A DNA stretch of 64,000 bases from Mycobacterium nebraskense (GTDB lineage Bacteria; Actinomycetota; Actinomycetes; Mycobacteriales; Mycobacteriaceae). Under the pieces are notes generated by a model, which ran no database searches, was not told the DNA's origin, and worked only from the letters and a program-made list of their open reading frames with translations. Where the stretch lies: assembly GCF_002102255.1 (NCBI RefSeq), contig NZ_LQPH01000150.1, positions 55,957 to 119,956 on the forward strand. Direction: 5' to 3'. The position numbers were made by a program, and so were the translations under genes. Of this stretch, positions 1-8,108 are shown piece after piece (position 1 is the stretch's first letter; each line of letters opens with the position of its first letter).

Positions 1-2
1 GC

Positions 3-608
3 CGTATCGGGGTGTCGAATCAGATCTGGTCCAGGCCGGCGTCGTTGACGGCCTCTGAGTTCGAACGCGTTCGGCTGCACCCGTATTTGACGGTGCGCAT
101 CCTCAACCAGGTTCCCGGGCTCCGGCAGCTCGCGGAGGTCGCCGGCAATCACCATGAATGCCTTGACGGCTCGGGGTACCCGCGCGGGCTCGCCGGGCCC
201 GCGCTCGGCCTGCCGGACCGCATCCTGGCGGCCGCGGTCTGCTACCAGTCCGCCTGCGAGCCGAGGCCGTATCGCGAACAGATGTCCCCGGACGCGGCGG
301 CCCGGCGGCTGCGCGGGCGGGCGCAGGCCGGTGAGCTGGAACCGCTCGCCGTCGAAGCGGTGCTGCACGCGGCGGGGCAGCCGGCGCAACGGCCCAACAT
401 GCGGCCGGACGGGTTGACCCCCAGGGAGATCGAAGTGCTGTGCCTGGTCGCTCGCGGCGCCTCCAACAAGGAGATCGCGGCGTCGTTGGTGATCAGCGAG
501 AAAACCGCCCGCAACCACGTCGAGCGAACCTACGCCAAGATCGGCGTGTCGAACCGCATCGGCGCCAGCATGTACGCGCTGCGCAACGGACTAGTCAAAA
601 ATGCCTAG
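3..608 (+). CDS. HD-GYP domain / LuxR-type HTH regulator, 5' end cut by the window
   Basis: C-terminal part of a two-domain regulator. The frame is open to the left edge, and the residues before the first possible start (RIGVSNQIW, like the usual KIGIPDAIL of HD-GYP proteins) continue the domain, so the true start lies outside. The visible HD-GYP half has HPYLTVRIL, then NHHE and DGSGYPRGL. HD-GYP domains normally hydrolyse cyclic di-GMP; the HD metal pair itself would lie upstream and cannot be checked. After a short linker comes a LuxR/GerE helix-turn-helix (LTPREIEVLCLVARG ... SNKEIAASLVIS ... TARNHVERTYAKIG). This suggests a DNA-binding regulator joined to a nucleotide-hydrolase or ligand module. 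Domain assignment is firm; the signal and targets are unknown. Confidence 0.85.
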   Translation, partial: RIGVSNQIWSRPASLTASEFERVRLHPYLTVRILNQVPGLRQLAEVAGNHHECLDGSGYPRGLAGPALGLPDRILAAAVCYQSACEPRPYREQMSPDAAARRLRGRAQAGELEPLAVEAVLHAAGQPAQRPNMRPDGLTPREIEVLCLVARGASNKEIAASLVISEKTARNHVERTYAKIGVSNRIGASMYALRNGLVKNA

Positions 609-677
609 GGCCCCGTTTCGCGAAGTTGAGGCAAACGACCTATAGGCGAGCGCGCGCATGCGGCGGACACTTAGCCC

Positions 678-1433
678 ATGAAGCGATACATGACGCTTGG
701 TTACGGCGCCGCGGCGTACCTGCTCTTCCTCGCGGCCTTTTTGTATCTCATCGGTTTCGTGGGCAACCTCGCGGTGCCGCGAAGCGTCGATCGTGGGCTC
801 GCCGCGCCCATCACCCAAGCGATACTGATCAACGCGGCGTTGGTCGCCTTGTTCGGTGTCCAGCACAGCGTGATGGCCCGGCCCGCGTTCAAGCGATGGT
901 GGGCGCGGTTTGTGCCGTCGTCGATCGAGCGCAGCACCTACGTGCTGCTGTCGAGCGTGGTGCTGGCCCTGCTGTACTGGCAATGGCGAACGATGCCGAC
1001 GGTCATCTGGGATGTGCGGTTGCCGGCCGCCCGCGCGGTGCTGTGGGTGCTGTTCTGGCTCGGCTGGGCGATAGCGCTGCTGGCGACGTTCCTGATCAAC
1101 CATTTCGACCTGTTCGGGCTCCGGCAGGTGTACCTGGCGTCGCGCCAAAAGCCTTACACCAGCATTGAATTTCGCGTCCGTCTGCTCTACCGCGTGGTGC
1201 GTCACCCCCTGATGCTCGGGATGGTCATCGCGTTCTGGGCCGCACCCGTCATGACGGCCGGGCATCTGCTGTTCTCGATCGGTATGACGACCTACATCCT
1301 GATCGCCACGCAGCTCGAAGAGCGTGACCTGGTCGCGTCGCTCGGCCACCAATACAGCGATTACCGCCGCGAGGTGTCGATGCTGCTGCCGATTCCCCGC
1401 CGGCACACCACGGGGATGGCCCGGCAGGGCTGA
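678..1433 (+). CDS. mddA: MddA-like methanethiol S-methyltransferase, integral membrane (Rv3238c-like)
   Basis: 251-residue membrane protein with about five hydrophobic helices (near residues 6-28, 48-66, 85-102, 120-140 and 176-207). The C-terminal half has the isoprenylcysteine-methyltransferase/NnrU-like pattern: YRVVRHPLMLGM, then an acidic EERDLV and a GHQYSDYRREV end. The M. tuberculosis counterpart Rv3238c belongs to the MddA family, which methylates methanethiol to dimethyl sulfide using S-adenosylmethionine. It stands alone downstream of the HD-GYP/LuxR gene. The family call is by motif and neighbourhood; the methanethiol substrate is inherited from the family and not shown here. Confidence 0.75.
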   Translation: MKRYMTLGYGAAAYLLFLAAFLYLIGFVGNLAVPRSVDRGLAAPITQAILINAALVALFGVQHSVMARPAFKRWWARFVPSSIERSTYVLLSSVVLALLYWQWRTMPTVIWDVRLPAARAVLWVLFWLGWAIALLATFLINHFDLFGLRQVYLASRQKPYTSIEFRVRLLYRVVRHPLMLGMVIAFWAAPVMTAGHLLFSIGMTTYILIATQLEERDLVASLGHQYSDYRREVSMLLPIPRRHTTGMARQG

Positions 1434-1505
1434 TTCTCTAGCAGTTGTTTAGGAGCTCGGCGATCCGGCGACAGCGCCTCCGTCCGACCTGTCACGATTG
1501 ACGGT

Positions 1506-1988
1506 ATGGATGTCAACGAGGTGCTGCTGCCGGGCGTTGGCCTTCGCTACGAATTCACCGACCACAAGGGCGACCGCATCGGCATCATCGCGCGCCGCAG
1601 CGGCGAATTCGAGGTCGTCGTCTATGCCCGGGAGGATCCGGACGAAGCCAGGCCGCTTCTGCACCTCACTGACGAAGAAGCCGAGGCGGTGGCCCAGATC
1701 CTGGGGGCGCCCCGGATCGCCGAGCGGTTCACCGAGCTGGCCCGGGAAATCCCCGGACTCGAGACGGGGCAAGTCCACATCCTGGCCAACAGCCCCTTCG
1801 TGGGCCATCCCTTGGGCGACACCCACGCCCGCACCCGCACCGGCGCCTCCATCGTCGCGATCGTGCGTAACGAGGAAGTGCTCGCCTCGCCGGGCCCGGC
1901 CGAAATGCTCTATGCCGGAGACGTTTTGATAGTAATCGGCACCCAGGACGGCATCGCCGGCGTCGAGCAGATAATCGACAAGGGCTGA
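1506..1988 (+). CDS. KhtT-like regulatory subunit of a K+/H+ antiporter (RCK_C/TrkA-C domain; Rv3237c-like)
   Basis: 160-residue soluble protein. The N-terminal half is a small beta-rich domain; residues from about 75 to the end form a TrkA-C (RCK_C) ligand-binding domain (SPFVGHPLGD, then EMLYAGDVLIVIGTQDGI). It lies 4 bases before the antiporter gene, so the two are surely co-transcribed. In Bacillus the same pair (KhtT/KhtU) forms a regulated K+ efflux system whose RCK_C domain binds cyclic di-AMP. By analogy this protein gates its neighbour from the cytoplasm. A CACGAT hexamer sits 7 nt before the ATG, close to a leaderless promoter arrangement. Confidence 0.8.
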   Translation: MDVNEVLLPGVGLRYEFTDHKGDRIGIIARRSGEFEVVVYAREDPDEARPLLHLTDEEAEAVAQILGAPRIAERFTELAREIPGLETGQVHILANSPFVGHPLGDTHARTRTGASIVAIVRNEEVLASPGPAEMLYAGDVLIVIGTQDGIAGVEQIIDKG

Positions 1989-1992
1989 GCCG

Positions 1993-3150
1993 GTGCAAGT
2001 TTCGTGGGCGCTGCTGCTACAACTCGGCGCCCTCCTGGCCACGCTGGCCGTATTAGGCGGCGTCGCACGGCGATTCGCTTTGTCTCCGATTCCGGTGTAC
2101 CTGCTGGCGGGCCTGTCGCTGGGCAAGGGCGGGATCCTCCCGCTGGCCGCCGGCGGTCAGTTCATCACGACAAGCGCGCCCATCGGCATCGTGTTGCTGC
2201 TGCTGACCCTGGGCCTGGAGTTCTCCGCGGCTGAATTCGCCGCCAGCCTGCGCCACCACCTGCCGTCCGCGGGTGTCGACATCGTCCTCAATGCGGCGCC
2301 CGGCGCGGTTGCCGGCTGGCTGCTGGGATTGGACGGCGTGGCCATCCTGTGCCTGGCCGGCGTCACCTACATCTCCTCGTCGGGTGTCATTGCGCGCCTG
2401 CTGGAGGACTTGCGCCGGCTCGGTAACCGCGAAACGCCGGCGGTGCTTTCCGTGCTGGTCCTCGAAGACTTCGCGATGGCGGCCTACCTGCCGCTGTTCG
2501 CGGTCCTGGCAGCGGGTGGCGGCTGGCTGCGCGCCGTCGGCGGCATGGTGGTGGCGGTGGCCGCGCTGCTGGCGGCGTTCGCCGCGTCCTACCGCTGGGG
2601 CCACCACGTCGGCCGGCTGGTCGAACACCCCGACTCCGAACAGCTGCTGCTCAGGGTGCTGGGTGTCACGTTGATCGTGGCGGCGATCGCCGAATCCCTG
2701 CACGCGTCGGCCGCCGTGGGCGCGTTCCTGGTGGGGCTCACGCTGACCGGGGACACGGCGGGCCGGGCGCGCAAGGTGCTGGGCCCGTTGCGGGATCTGT
2801 TCGCCGCGATCTTCTTCCTGGCGATCGGCTTTTCGGTCGATCCGCACGAGCTGATCCCGATGCTTCCGGCGGCGCTGTTGCTGGCTGTGGTGACCGCGGC
2901 GACGAAGGTGGCCACCGGCATGTTCGCCGCCCGGCGCGACGGAGTGGCGCGGCGCGGGCAACTGCGTGCGGGCACCGCCCTCATTGCCAGGGGCGAATTC
3001 TCGCTGATCATCATCGGATTGGCGGGCACGTCGATCCCCGCGGTCGCCGCGCTGGCGACGTCGTACGTCTTTATCATGGCGATCGCGGGTCCGGTGCTGA
3101 CCCGCTACACGGGCGGTCCGCTGGCGCCCAGCGCCGGGCCTGCGCGCTGA
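1993..3150 (+). CDS. KefB/KhtU-type K+/H+ antiporter, CPA2 family (Rv3236c-like)
   Basis: 385-residue polytopic membrane protein of the CPA2 cation/proton antiporter family, with roughly a dozen hydrophobic segments. Family marks include LLLTLGLEFSAAEF, SSSGVIARLLEDL, VLSVLVLEDFAMAAYLPLF and the late RGEFSLIIIGLAG. There is no fused RCK domain; the preceding KhtT-like protein supplies it, unlike KefB/KefC of enterobacteria, which carry their own. The GTG start is 4 bases after the upstream stop, which implies translational coupling. Likely role: K+ (or other monovalent cation) efflux in exchange for protons. Confidence 0.85.
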   Translation: MQVSWALLLQLGALLATLAVLGGVARRFALSPIPVYLLAGLSLGKGGILPLAAGGQFITTSAPIGIVLLLLTLGLEFSAAEFAASLRHHLPSAGVDIVLNAAPGAVAGWLLGLDGVAILCLAGVTYISSSGVIARLLEDLRRLGNRETPAVLSVLVLEDFAMAAYLPLFAVLAAGGGWLRAVGGMVVAVAALLAAFAASYRWGHHVGRLVEHPDSEQLLLRVLGVTLIVAAIAESLHASAAVGAFLVGLTLTGDTAGRARKVLGPLRDLFAAIFFLAIGFSVDPHELIPMLPAALLLAVVTAATKVATGMFAARRDGVARRGQLRAGTALIARGEFSLIIIGLAGTSIPAVAALATSYVFIMAIAGPVLTRYTGGPLAPSAGPAR

Positions 3151-3158
3151 CCAGGCGG

Positions 3159-3710
3159 TCAGCCGATGTGCAGGGCCACCACCAGCCAGCGAGTGCCGGA
3201 ACCGGCGGGCACCCGCTCGACGCGGCAGGCGATCGCGTGGATCCGGTCCCCGCGGCTGTACGAGCCGGAAACTTCGGCCGCGGCCCCCGGATCCCGGTGA
3301 CCGGCCGGCTGCAGGCGCATCCGTCGGAGCACCGCGGCGCCCTCGTGGCCGGCGGCCGAATGGCCCACCGAGACGACGGAATCCACCAGGCTGGGCGTCA
3401 GCAAGGGGCGCAGCTGGGCGGGTGGGCGGCGGCGGTCGATGACTTCCAGCACCCGGCGCAGGGCCGCGTCGGCGAAGATCGCCGCCTGGCGCATCTGCCC
3501 GGACATCGCGGCCCGCGGCTCCTCGGTCGGCTGCCTGCCGGGCGGGTACGGCCGGTGCGGCGCGTGGGTGCTGCGCCGGCGCGATGGTGCGCGTGACGAT
3601 TGCCGGCACGCAGGACCGTTCCGCGGTACGTCTTGTGTCGGAGGCTCGTAGTCGACGACGGGTAGGACGGCGAAGGCGTCGGGCGTACCCACGACAGGAC
3701 GGGTGTTCAA
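3159..3710 (-). CDS. Rv3235-like conserved actinobacterial protein (DUF6459 type)
   Basis: 183-residue protein with a low-complexity, proline- and arginine-rich N-terminal half (to about residue 70) and a compact C-terminal domain (residues 80-183: ADAALRRVLEVIDRRRPPAQLRPLLTPSL, then a beta-rich region ending CRVERVPAGSG..WLVVALHIG). Its C-terminus converges on the antiporter, with stops 8 bases apart. The start used is a TTG, since no ATG or GTG gives a longer sensible N-terminus, so the exact start is uncertain. The family usually lies near secA in actinobacteria; the function is unknown. Confidence 0.7.
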   Translation of the reverse strand: MNTRPVVGTPDAFAVLPVVDYEPPTQDVPRNGPACRQSSRAPSRRRSTHAPHRPYPPGRQPTEEPRAAMSGQMRQAAIFADAALRRVLEVIDRRRPPAQLRPLLTPSLVDSVVSVGHSAAGHEGAAVLRRMRLQPAGHRDPGAAAEVSGSYSRGDRIHAIACRVERVPAGSGTRWLVVALHIG

Positions 3711-3894
3711 CGCGCACTCTCCAACTCTTCGGTCGAACCGGGAGCCCGCTGGAGAGTGGCTGGGCAGTGGTCATCATGGCACAACTCGCGCTCGCGCGTA
3801 CCCGCGCTCGGCCGGGGACCGGCCAGACGATTACCGTGGGCGGGACATCTCCTTAAGCAACAGGGCCATGATTCGGTGAGGAGGACTGCGCCCT

Positions 3895-5313
3895 ATGGTG
3901 ACCCGGTTGTCCCCATCGGACGCATCGTTTTTTCGGCTGGAAAACACGGCCACCCCGATGTATGTCGGATCGCTGTCGATCCTGCGCCGGCCGCGCGCGG
4001 GATTGAGCTACGAGACGCTGCTCGCCACCGTCGAACAGCGGTTGCCCCAAATCCCGCGCTATCGGCAGAAAGTCCGGGAGGTGCGGGTGGGCTCGGCCCG
4101 GCCCGTGTGGACCGACGACGCCGACTTCGACATCACCTATCACGTGCGGCGTTCAGCGCTGCCCTCGCCGGGCAGCGACGAACAGCTGCACGAGCTGATC
4201 GCCCGGCTGGCGGCCCGGCCGCTGGACAAGTCGCGGCCGCTGTGGGAGATGTATCTGGTCGAGGGCCTGTCCAAGAACCGGGTCGCCCTCTACACCAAGT
4301 CGCATCAAGCGCTCATCAACGGCATGACGGCGCTGGAGATCAACCACGTCATCGCCGATCGCACCAAACGTCCGCTGGCGTTCCCCGAAGACATCTGGGT
4401 CCCGGAACGCGACCCGGGCAACGCGCGGCTGATCTTCGGGGCCCTCGGTGACTGGTTCGTGGGGCCGGGCACCCAGCTGCAGGCCGTCGGGTCGGCCGTC
4501 GGCGGGCTGGTGACCAACCACGGCGAACTCGTCGCCGCCGGCCGCCGGGTCCTCGATTTCGCGCGCGCCGTGGCGCGCGGCACCGCGCCCAGCAGCCCGC
4601 TCAATGCCACCGTTTCGCGCCACCGGCGGTTCACGGTCGCCTGCGGCAACCTCGACGACTACCGCACCGTCCGCGCGCGGTATGACTGCGACGTCAACGA
4701 CGTGGTGCTCGCGGTGATCGCCGGGGCCTTGGGCAGCTGGCTGATGTCACGCGGGGTGGCGGTGTCGCCGACCGCGACGGTGCGGGCCATGGCGCCGCTC
4801 CCCGTCTACGCCGACGGCCAGCTCGACGCGACCGGCCCCGGCCAGGCCATCAGCCAAGTGATGCCGTTCTTGGTCGACCTGCCGGTGGCGGAGCCGAACG
4901 CGGTGGTGCGGCTTTCGCAGATCGCGCACACCACCGAGTCGAACCCGACGGCCGCGCGCCTGGTGGACGCCAGGACCATCGTCACCCTGTCGGGATTCGC
5001 GCCACCCACGCTGCACGCCATGGGTATCCGGGTGGCCACCAGTTTCCCGAGCTTTTCCAGGCGGACCTTCAACCTGCTGATCACCAACGCGCCCGGGGCT
5101 CAGTCGCAGATGTACATCGCCGGCACCAAGTTGCTGGAGACCTACGCCGTGCCGCCGCTGCTGCACAACCAGGCGCTGGCCATCAGCGTGACGTCCTATA
5201 ACGGCATGCTGTATTTCGGCATCAATGCCGACCGCGAAGCGATGAGCGACGTCGAGCTGCTGCCCGGCCTGTTGAAACAATCGCTCGAGGAATTGCTCGA
5301 AGCTTCCCGGTAA
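3895..5313 (+). CDS. WS/DGAT-family acyltransferase (Tgs3-like), full length
   Basis: 472-residue member of the wax ester synthase/diacylglycerol acyltransferase family, which transfers acyl-CoA chains to diacylglycerol or alcohols. It begins in typical family style (LSPSDASFFRLENTATPMYVGSL) and has DVNDVVLAVIAGAL and a C-terminal LLEASR. The active-site motif HHxxxDG appears here as SHQALING near residues 140-147: the second (catalytic) His is kept, but the first His is Ser and the Asp is Asn. In M. tuberculosis this locus is divided into Rv3234c (tgs3) and Rv3233c; here it is one open frame. A GAGGAGGA ribosome-binding site precedes the ATG. Real triacylglycerol synthase activity is uncertain because of the altered motif. 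Confidence 0.85.
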   Translation: MVTRLSPSDASFFRLENTATPMYVGSLSILRRPRAGLSYETLLATVEQRLPQIPRYRQKVREVRVGSARPVWTDDADFDITYHVRRSALPSPGSDEQLHELIARLAARPLDKSRPLWEMYLVEGLSKNRVALYTKSHQALINGMTALEINHVIADRTKRPLAFPEDIWVPERDPGNARLIFGALGDWFVGPGTQLQAVGSAVGGLVTNHGELVAAGRRVLDFARAVARGTAPSSPLNATVSRHRRFTVACGNLDDYRTVRARYDCDVNDVVLAVIAGALGSWLMSRGVAVSPTATVRAMAPLPVYADGQLDATGPGQAISQVMPFLVDLPVAEPNAVVRLSQIAHTTESNPTAARLVDARTIVTLSGFAPPTLHAMGIRVATSFPSFSRRTFNLLITNAPGAQSQMYIAGTKLLETYAVPPLLHNQALAISVTSYNGMLYFGINADREAMSDVELLPGLLKQSLEELLEASR

Positions 5314-5357
5314 TTACTCGCGGTGAAAACCGGTGGCCGGTTCTATCATTCGTTGAT

Positions 5358-6218
5358 GTGAGCAACGCGACGAATGGCCCCATGGCGAATTCCGCGAAAT
5401 CAACGGAGCCGAACGCGCCGAGGATTTCCGACGACGTATACCAAGCCGAATTGTTCCGGTTGCAAACGGAATTCGTGAAGCTGCAAGAGTGGGTGCGGCA
5501 TACCGGCCAACGCCTGGTGGTCGTCTTCGAAGGCCGCGACGGAGCGGGCAAGGGCGGAACCATCAAGCGGATCACCGAATACCTCAACCCGCGCGTCGCC
5601 CGCATCGCCGCGTTGCCCGCGCCGACCGAGCGGGAACGCGGCCAGTGGTATTACCAGCGTTATATCGCCCATCTGCCCGCCAAAGGGGAGATCGTGCTGT
5701 TCGACCGGTCGTGGTACAACCGCGCCGGCGTGGAGAAAGTCATGGGATTCTGCACGCCGCAAGAGCACGTGCTGTTCTTGCGGCAGACCCCGATCTTCGA
5801 GCAGATGCTGATCGATGACGGCATCCTGCTGCGCAAATATTGGTTTTCGGTCTCCGCGGCCGAGCAACTGCGCCGGTTCAAGGCGCGGCGCAATGACCCT
5901 GTGCGGCAATGGAAACTCAGCCCGATGGACACGGAATCGCTGTATCGGCGGGAGGATTATTCACGCGCCAAGGACGAAATGATGGTGCACACCGATACCC
6001 CGGTCAGCCCTTGGTATGTCGTGGAATCGGACATAAAAAAGCACGCGCGGTTGAACATGATGGCCCATCTGCTGTCTACCATCGAATATCACGACGTCGA
6101 GCGGCCCCACGTCAAACTGCCCAAGAGTCCGGTGGTCAGCGGAAACTACCAGCGCCCGCCGCGTGAGCTGTCCAAGTACGTCGACGACTACGTGGCCACA
6201 CTGATCGGGGATCGATGA
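5358..6218 (+). CDS. ppk2: Polyphosphate kinase 2 (PPK2; Rv3232c-like)
   Basis: 286-residue soluble PPK2-family kinase. PPK2 transfers phosphate between polyphosphate and nucleoside di- or triphosphates (GDP/GTP in mycobacteria). Walker A is FEGRDGAGKGGTIKRI (about residues 53-68), Walker B and lid are LFDRSWYNRAGVE, and the basic FKARRNDPVRQWKLSPMD segment is also diagnostic. The GTG start is preceded by TATCAT at 5344-5349, eight bases upstream, consistent with a leaderless message. Its stop overlaps the next gene by ATGA. The older label pvdS for this locus is a misnomer. Confidence 0.92.
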   Translation: MSNATNGPMANSAKSTEPNAPRISDDVYQAELFRLQTEFVKLQEWVRHTGQRLVVVFEGRDGAGKGGTIKRITEYLNPRVARIAALPAPTERERGQWYYQRYIAHLPAKGEIVLFDRSWYNRAGVEKVMGFCTPQEHVLFLRQTPIFEQMLIDDGILLRKYWFSVSAAEQLRRFKARRNDPVRQWKLSPMDTESLYRREDYSRAKDEMMVHTDTPVSPWYVVESDIKKHARLNMMAHLLSTIEYHDVERPHVKLPKSPVVSGNYQRPPRELSKYVDDYVATLIGDR

Positions 6219-6733
6219 CGCTCGTCTACATTCCGGCCACGCTGGCCATGTTGCAGCGGCTCGTCGCCGACGGATCGTTGCGGCCCGTCAACGGCACTGC
6301 GTTCGCTCTGACGCCGACGTTGCGCGAGGCGTACGCGGAGGGTGATGACGACGAGCTCGCCGAGGTCGCGCTGCGCGAGGCGGCGCTGGCGTCGCTGCGG
6401 CTGCTGGCCGACTCGGAAGCCGAAGGAGCCGCCGCCGCCGAGTCCCTGCCGCCGCGGCGCGCGGTGCTGGCCGCCGAGGTCGACGACGTCAGCTACCGTC
6501 CCGACCTCGACGACGCGGTGGTGAGGCTCGGTGCGCCCGTCGCGCTTCAGGACGTGGTCGCCGCCTACGTCGACAACGCGGAGGCCGAGCCGGCCGTGAT
6601 GATGGCGATCGAGGCCATCGACGACGCCGACCTGGGCGACGAGGACGCCGAGCTGATCGTCGGCGACGCTCAAGACCATGACTTGGCGTGGTACGCCAAC
6701 CAGGAGCTGCCGTTCCTGCTCGAGCTGCTCTGA
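6215..6733 (+). CDS. Conserved hypothetical protein, Rv3231c-like (DUF6912 type)
   Basis: 172-residue soluble, acidic protein that starts in the ATGA overlap with ppk2, so it is translationally coupled to it. It has no obvious catalytic motif. The N-terminus (MTLVYIPATLAMLQRLVADG) and repeated Glu/Asp/Ala-rich helices are characteristic of the Rv3231c family found next to ppk2 in mycobacteria. The function is unknown; constant linkage to ppk2 hints at a role connected with polyphosphate or nucleotide levels, which is inference only. Confidence 0.85.
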   Translation: MTLVYIPATLAMLQRLVADGSLRPVNGTAFALTPTLREAYAEGDDDELAEVALREAALASLRLLADSEAEGAAAAESLPPRRAVLAAEVDDVSYRPDLDDAVVRLGAPVALQDVVAAYVDNAEAEPAVMMAIEAIDDADLGDEDAELIVGDAQDHDLAWYANQELPFLLELL

Positions 6734-6779
6734 CCGGCGGAATGTGACGCAGTCCGGGCCACAACGCTAGCTACGACAC

Positions 6780-6801
6780 CGTAGGTTACGGTACCGTAGG
6801 T
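6780..6801. promoter_or_regulatory. Operator-like repeat before the desaturase reductase gene
   Basis: CGTAGGTTACG, then GTA, then CCGTAGGT, containing the perfect 12-bp palindrome TACGGTACCGTA at 6787-6798. It lies about 30 bases before the reductase start. A 20-of-22 match occurs before desA3 at 8052-8073, so one repressor probably controls both genes. TetR-family regulators are the usual acyl-CoA-responsive controllers of desaturase genes (DesT, MadR); the protein that binds here is not identified. Confidence 0.65.
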
Positions 6802-6830
6802 TTCGTGAAGCGCACAGAATCGATCACAAT

Positions 6831-8024
6831 ATGAGCGTAAGCAACAAGCCGCTTAGTGATCAGGAGCTTCCTCTGGGCAGACGTAACCCCTCGATTACGG
6901 GCAACGTCGTCGAGACCAAGCGGCCCGTCGTCGCCGGCGCCGACCGGCATCCCGGTTGGCACGCGCTGCGCAAGATCGCCGCGCGCATCACGACGCCGTT
7001 GCTGCCCGACGACTACCTGCATCTGGCCAATCCGCTGTGGTCGGCGCGCGAACTGCGGGGCCGCATCCTGGAGGTGCGCCGCGAGACGGAGGATTCCGCG
7101 ACGCTGGTGATCAAGCCGGGTTGGGGCTTCAACTTCGACTACCAGCCGGGTCAGTACATCGGGATCGGCCTGCTGATGGACGGACGCTGGCGCTGGCGTT
7201 CGTATTCGCTCACGTCGAGTCCCGCCGCGACCTCCGGATCCGGCTCGTCGCGCACGGTGACCATCACCGTGAAGGCGATGCCTGAAGGGTTCCTCTCGAC
7301 CCACCTGGTGGCGGGCGTCGAGCGGGGGACCATCGTCCGGCTGGCCGCGCCACAGGGCAACTTCGTGCTGCCCGACCCCGCGCCGCCGTCGATCCTGTTC
7401 CTCACCGCCGGATCCGGGATCACGCCGGTGATGTCCATGCTGCGAACCCTGGTGCGCCGCAACCAGATTGGTGACATCACGCACGTGCATTCGGCGCCCA
7501 CCGAATCCGACGTGATGTTTCGCGCCGAGCTGGCCGCCCTGGCCGCGGACCATCCGGGCTATCGCCTGCTGCTGCGCGAAACCCGCACCCAGGGCCGGCT
7601 CGACCTCGCCCTGCTCGACCACGAGGTACCGGACTGGCGTGAACGCCACACCTGGGCCTGCGGGCCGGAGGGCATGCTGGCCCAGGCCGAAAAGATCTGG
7701 TCGGCGGCGGGCGCCGGCGACCGGCTGCACCTCGAGCGATTCGCTGTATCCAAGGCCGCGCCGGCGGGCGCCGGCGGAACGGTCACCTTCGCCCGGAGCG
7801 GTCGCGCCGTCGCGGCCGATGCCGCGACGTCGTTGATGGACGCGGGCGAGGGCGCCGGCGTGCAGATGCCCTTCGGCTGCCGAATGGGTATATGCCAGTC
7901 GTGCGTGGTGAGCCTGGTGGAGGGCCACGTCCGTGACCTGCGCACCGGCGCGGAACACGAACCGGGCACCCGGATTCAGACCTGCATATCGGCCGCTTCC
8001 GGCGATTGTGTGCTCGACATCTAA
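6831..8024 (+). CDS. Ferredoxin-type NADPH oxidoreductase, electron donor to DesA3 (Rv3230c-like)
   Basis: 397-residue flavin/iron-sulfur reductase. Order of domains: FAD-binding barrel with RWRSYSLTS (near residue 125), NAD(P)-binding domain with LTAGSGITPVMSML, then a plant-type 2Fe-2S ferredoxin domain with CRMGICQSC and a distal TCIS cysteine. It passes electrons from NADPH to the neighbouring membrane desaturase DesA3; the M. tuberculosis pair Rv3230c/Rv3229c makes oleoyl-CoA from stearoyl-CoA. The two genes are 84 bases apart, each with its own operator copy. Confidence 0.92.
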   Translation: MSVSNKPLSDQELPLGRRNPSITGNVVETKRPVVAGADRHPGWHALRKIAARITTPLLPDDYLHLANPLWSARELRGRILEVRRETEDSATLVIKPGWGFNFDYQPGQYIGIGLLMDGRWRWRSYSLTSSPAATSGSGSSRTVTITVKAMPEGFLSTHLVAGVERGTIVRLAAPQGNFVLPDPAPPSILFLTAGSGITPVMSMLRTLVRRNQIGDITHVHSAPTESDVMFRAELAALAADHPGYRLLLRETRTQGRLDLALLDHEVPDWRERHTWACGPEGMLAQAEKIWSAAGAGDRLHLERFAVSKAAPAGAGGTVTFARSGRAVAADAATSLMDAGEGAGVQMPFGCRMGICQSCVVSLVEGHVRDLRTGAEHEPGTRIQTCISAASGDCVLDI

Positions 8025-8037
8025 AGGCTACTCACAG

Positions 8038-8073
8038 GTAACCTACGCGTTCGTAGGTTACGATAGCGTAGGT
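8038..8073. promoter_or_regulatory. Compound operator before desA3
   Basis: Two overlapping elements. First, a perfect inverted repeat: GTAACCTACG (8038-8047), spacer CGTT, CGTAGGTTAC (8052-8061). Second, the 22-bp motif shared with the reductase promoter (8052-8073). Three CCTACG/CGTAGG half-sites in 36 bases imply cooperative binding of dimers. It sits 36-71 bases before the desA3 ATG, in the promoter region. The regulator is not known from this window. Confidence 0.7.
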
Positions 8074-8108
8074 CAGTAACACACAACGACCGCAGGGAGA
8101 AAAAGACG

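Noticed and set aside
2053..3777. A 574-codon minus-strand frame opposite the antiporter
   Set aside because: Low-complexity composition, no domain, and fully explained as antisense to a recognisable membrane protein.
5328..5342. AACCGG/CCGGTT hairpin as a terminator after the acyltransferase
   Set aside because: Only six base pairs with a three-base loop and no T run.
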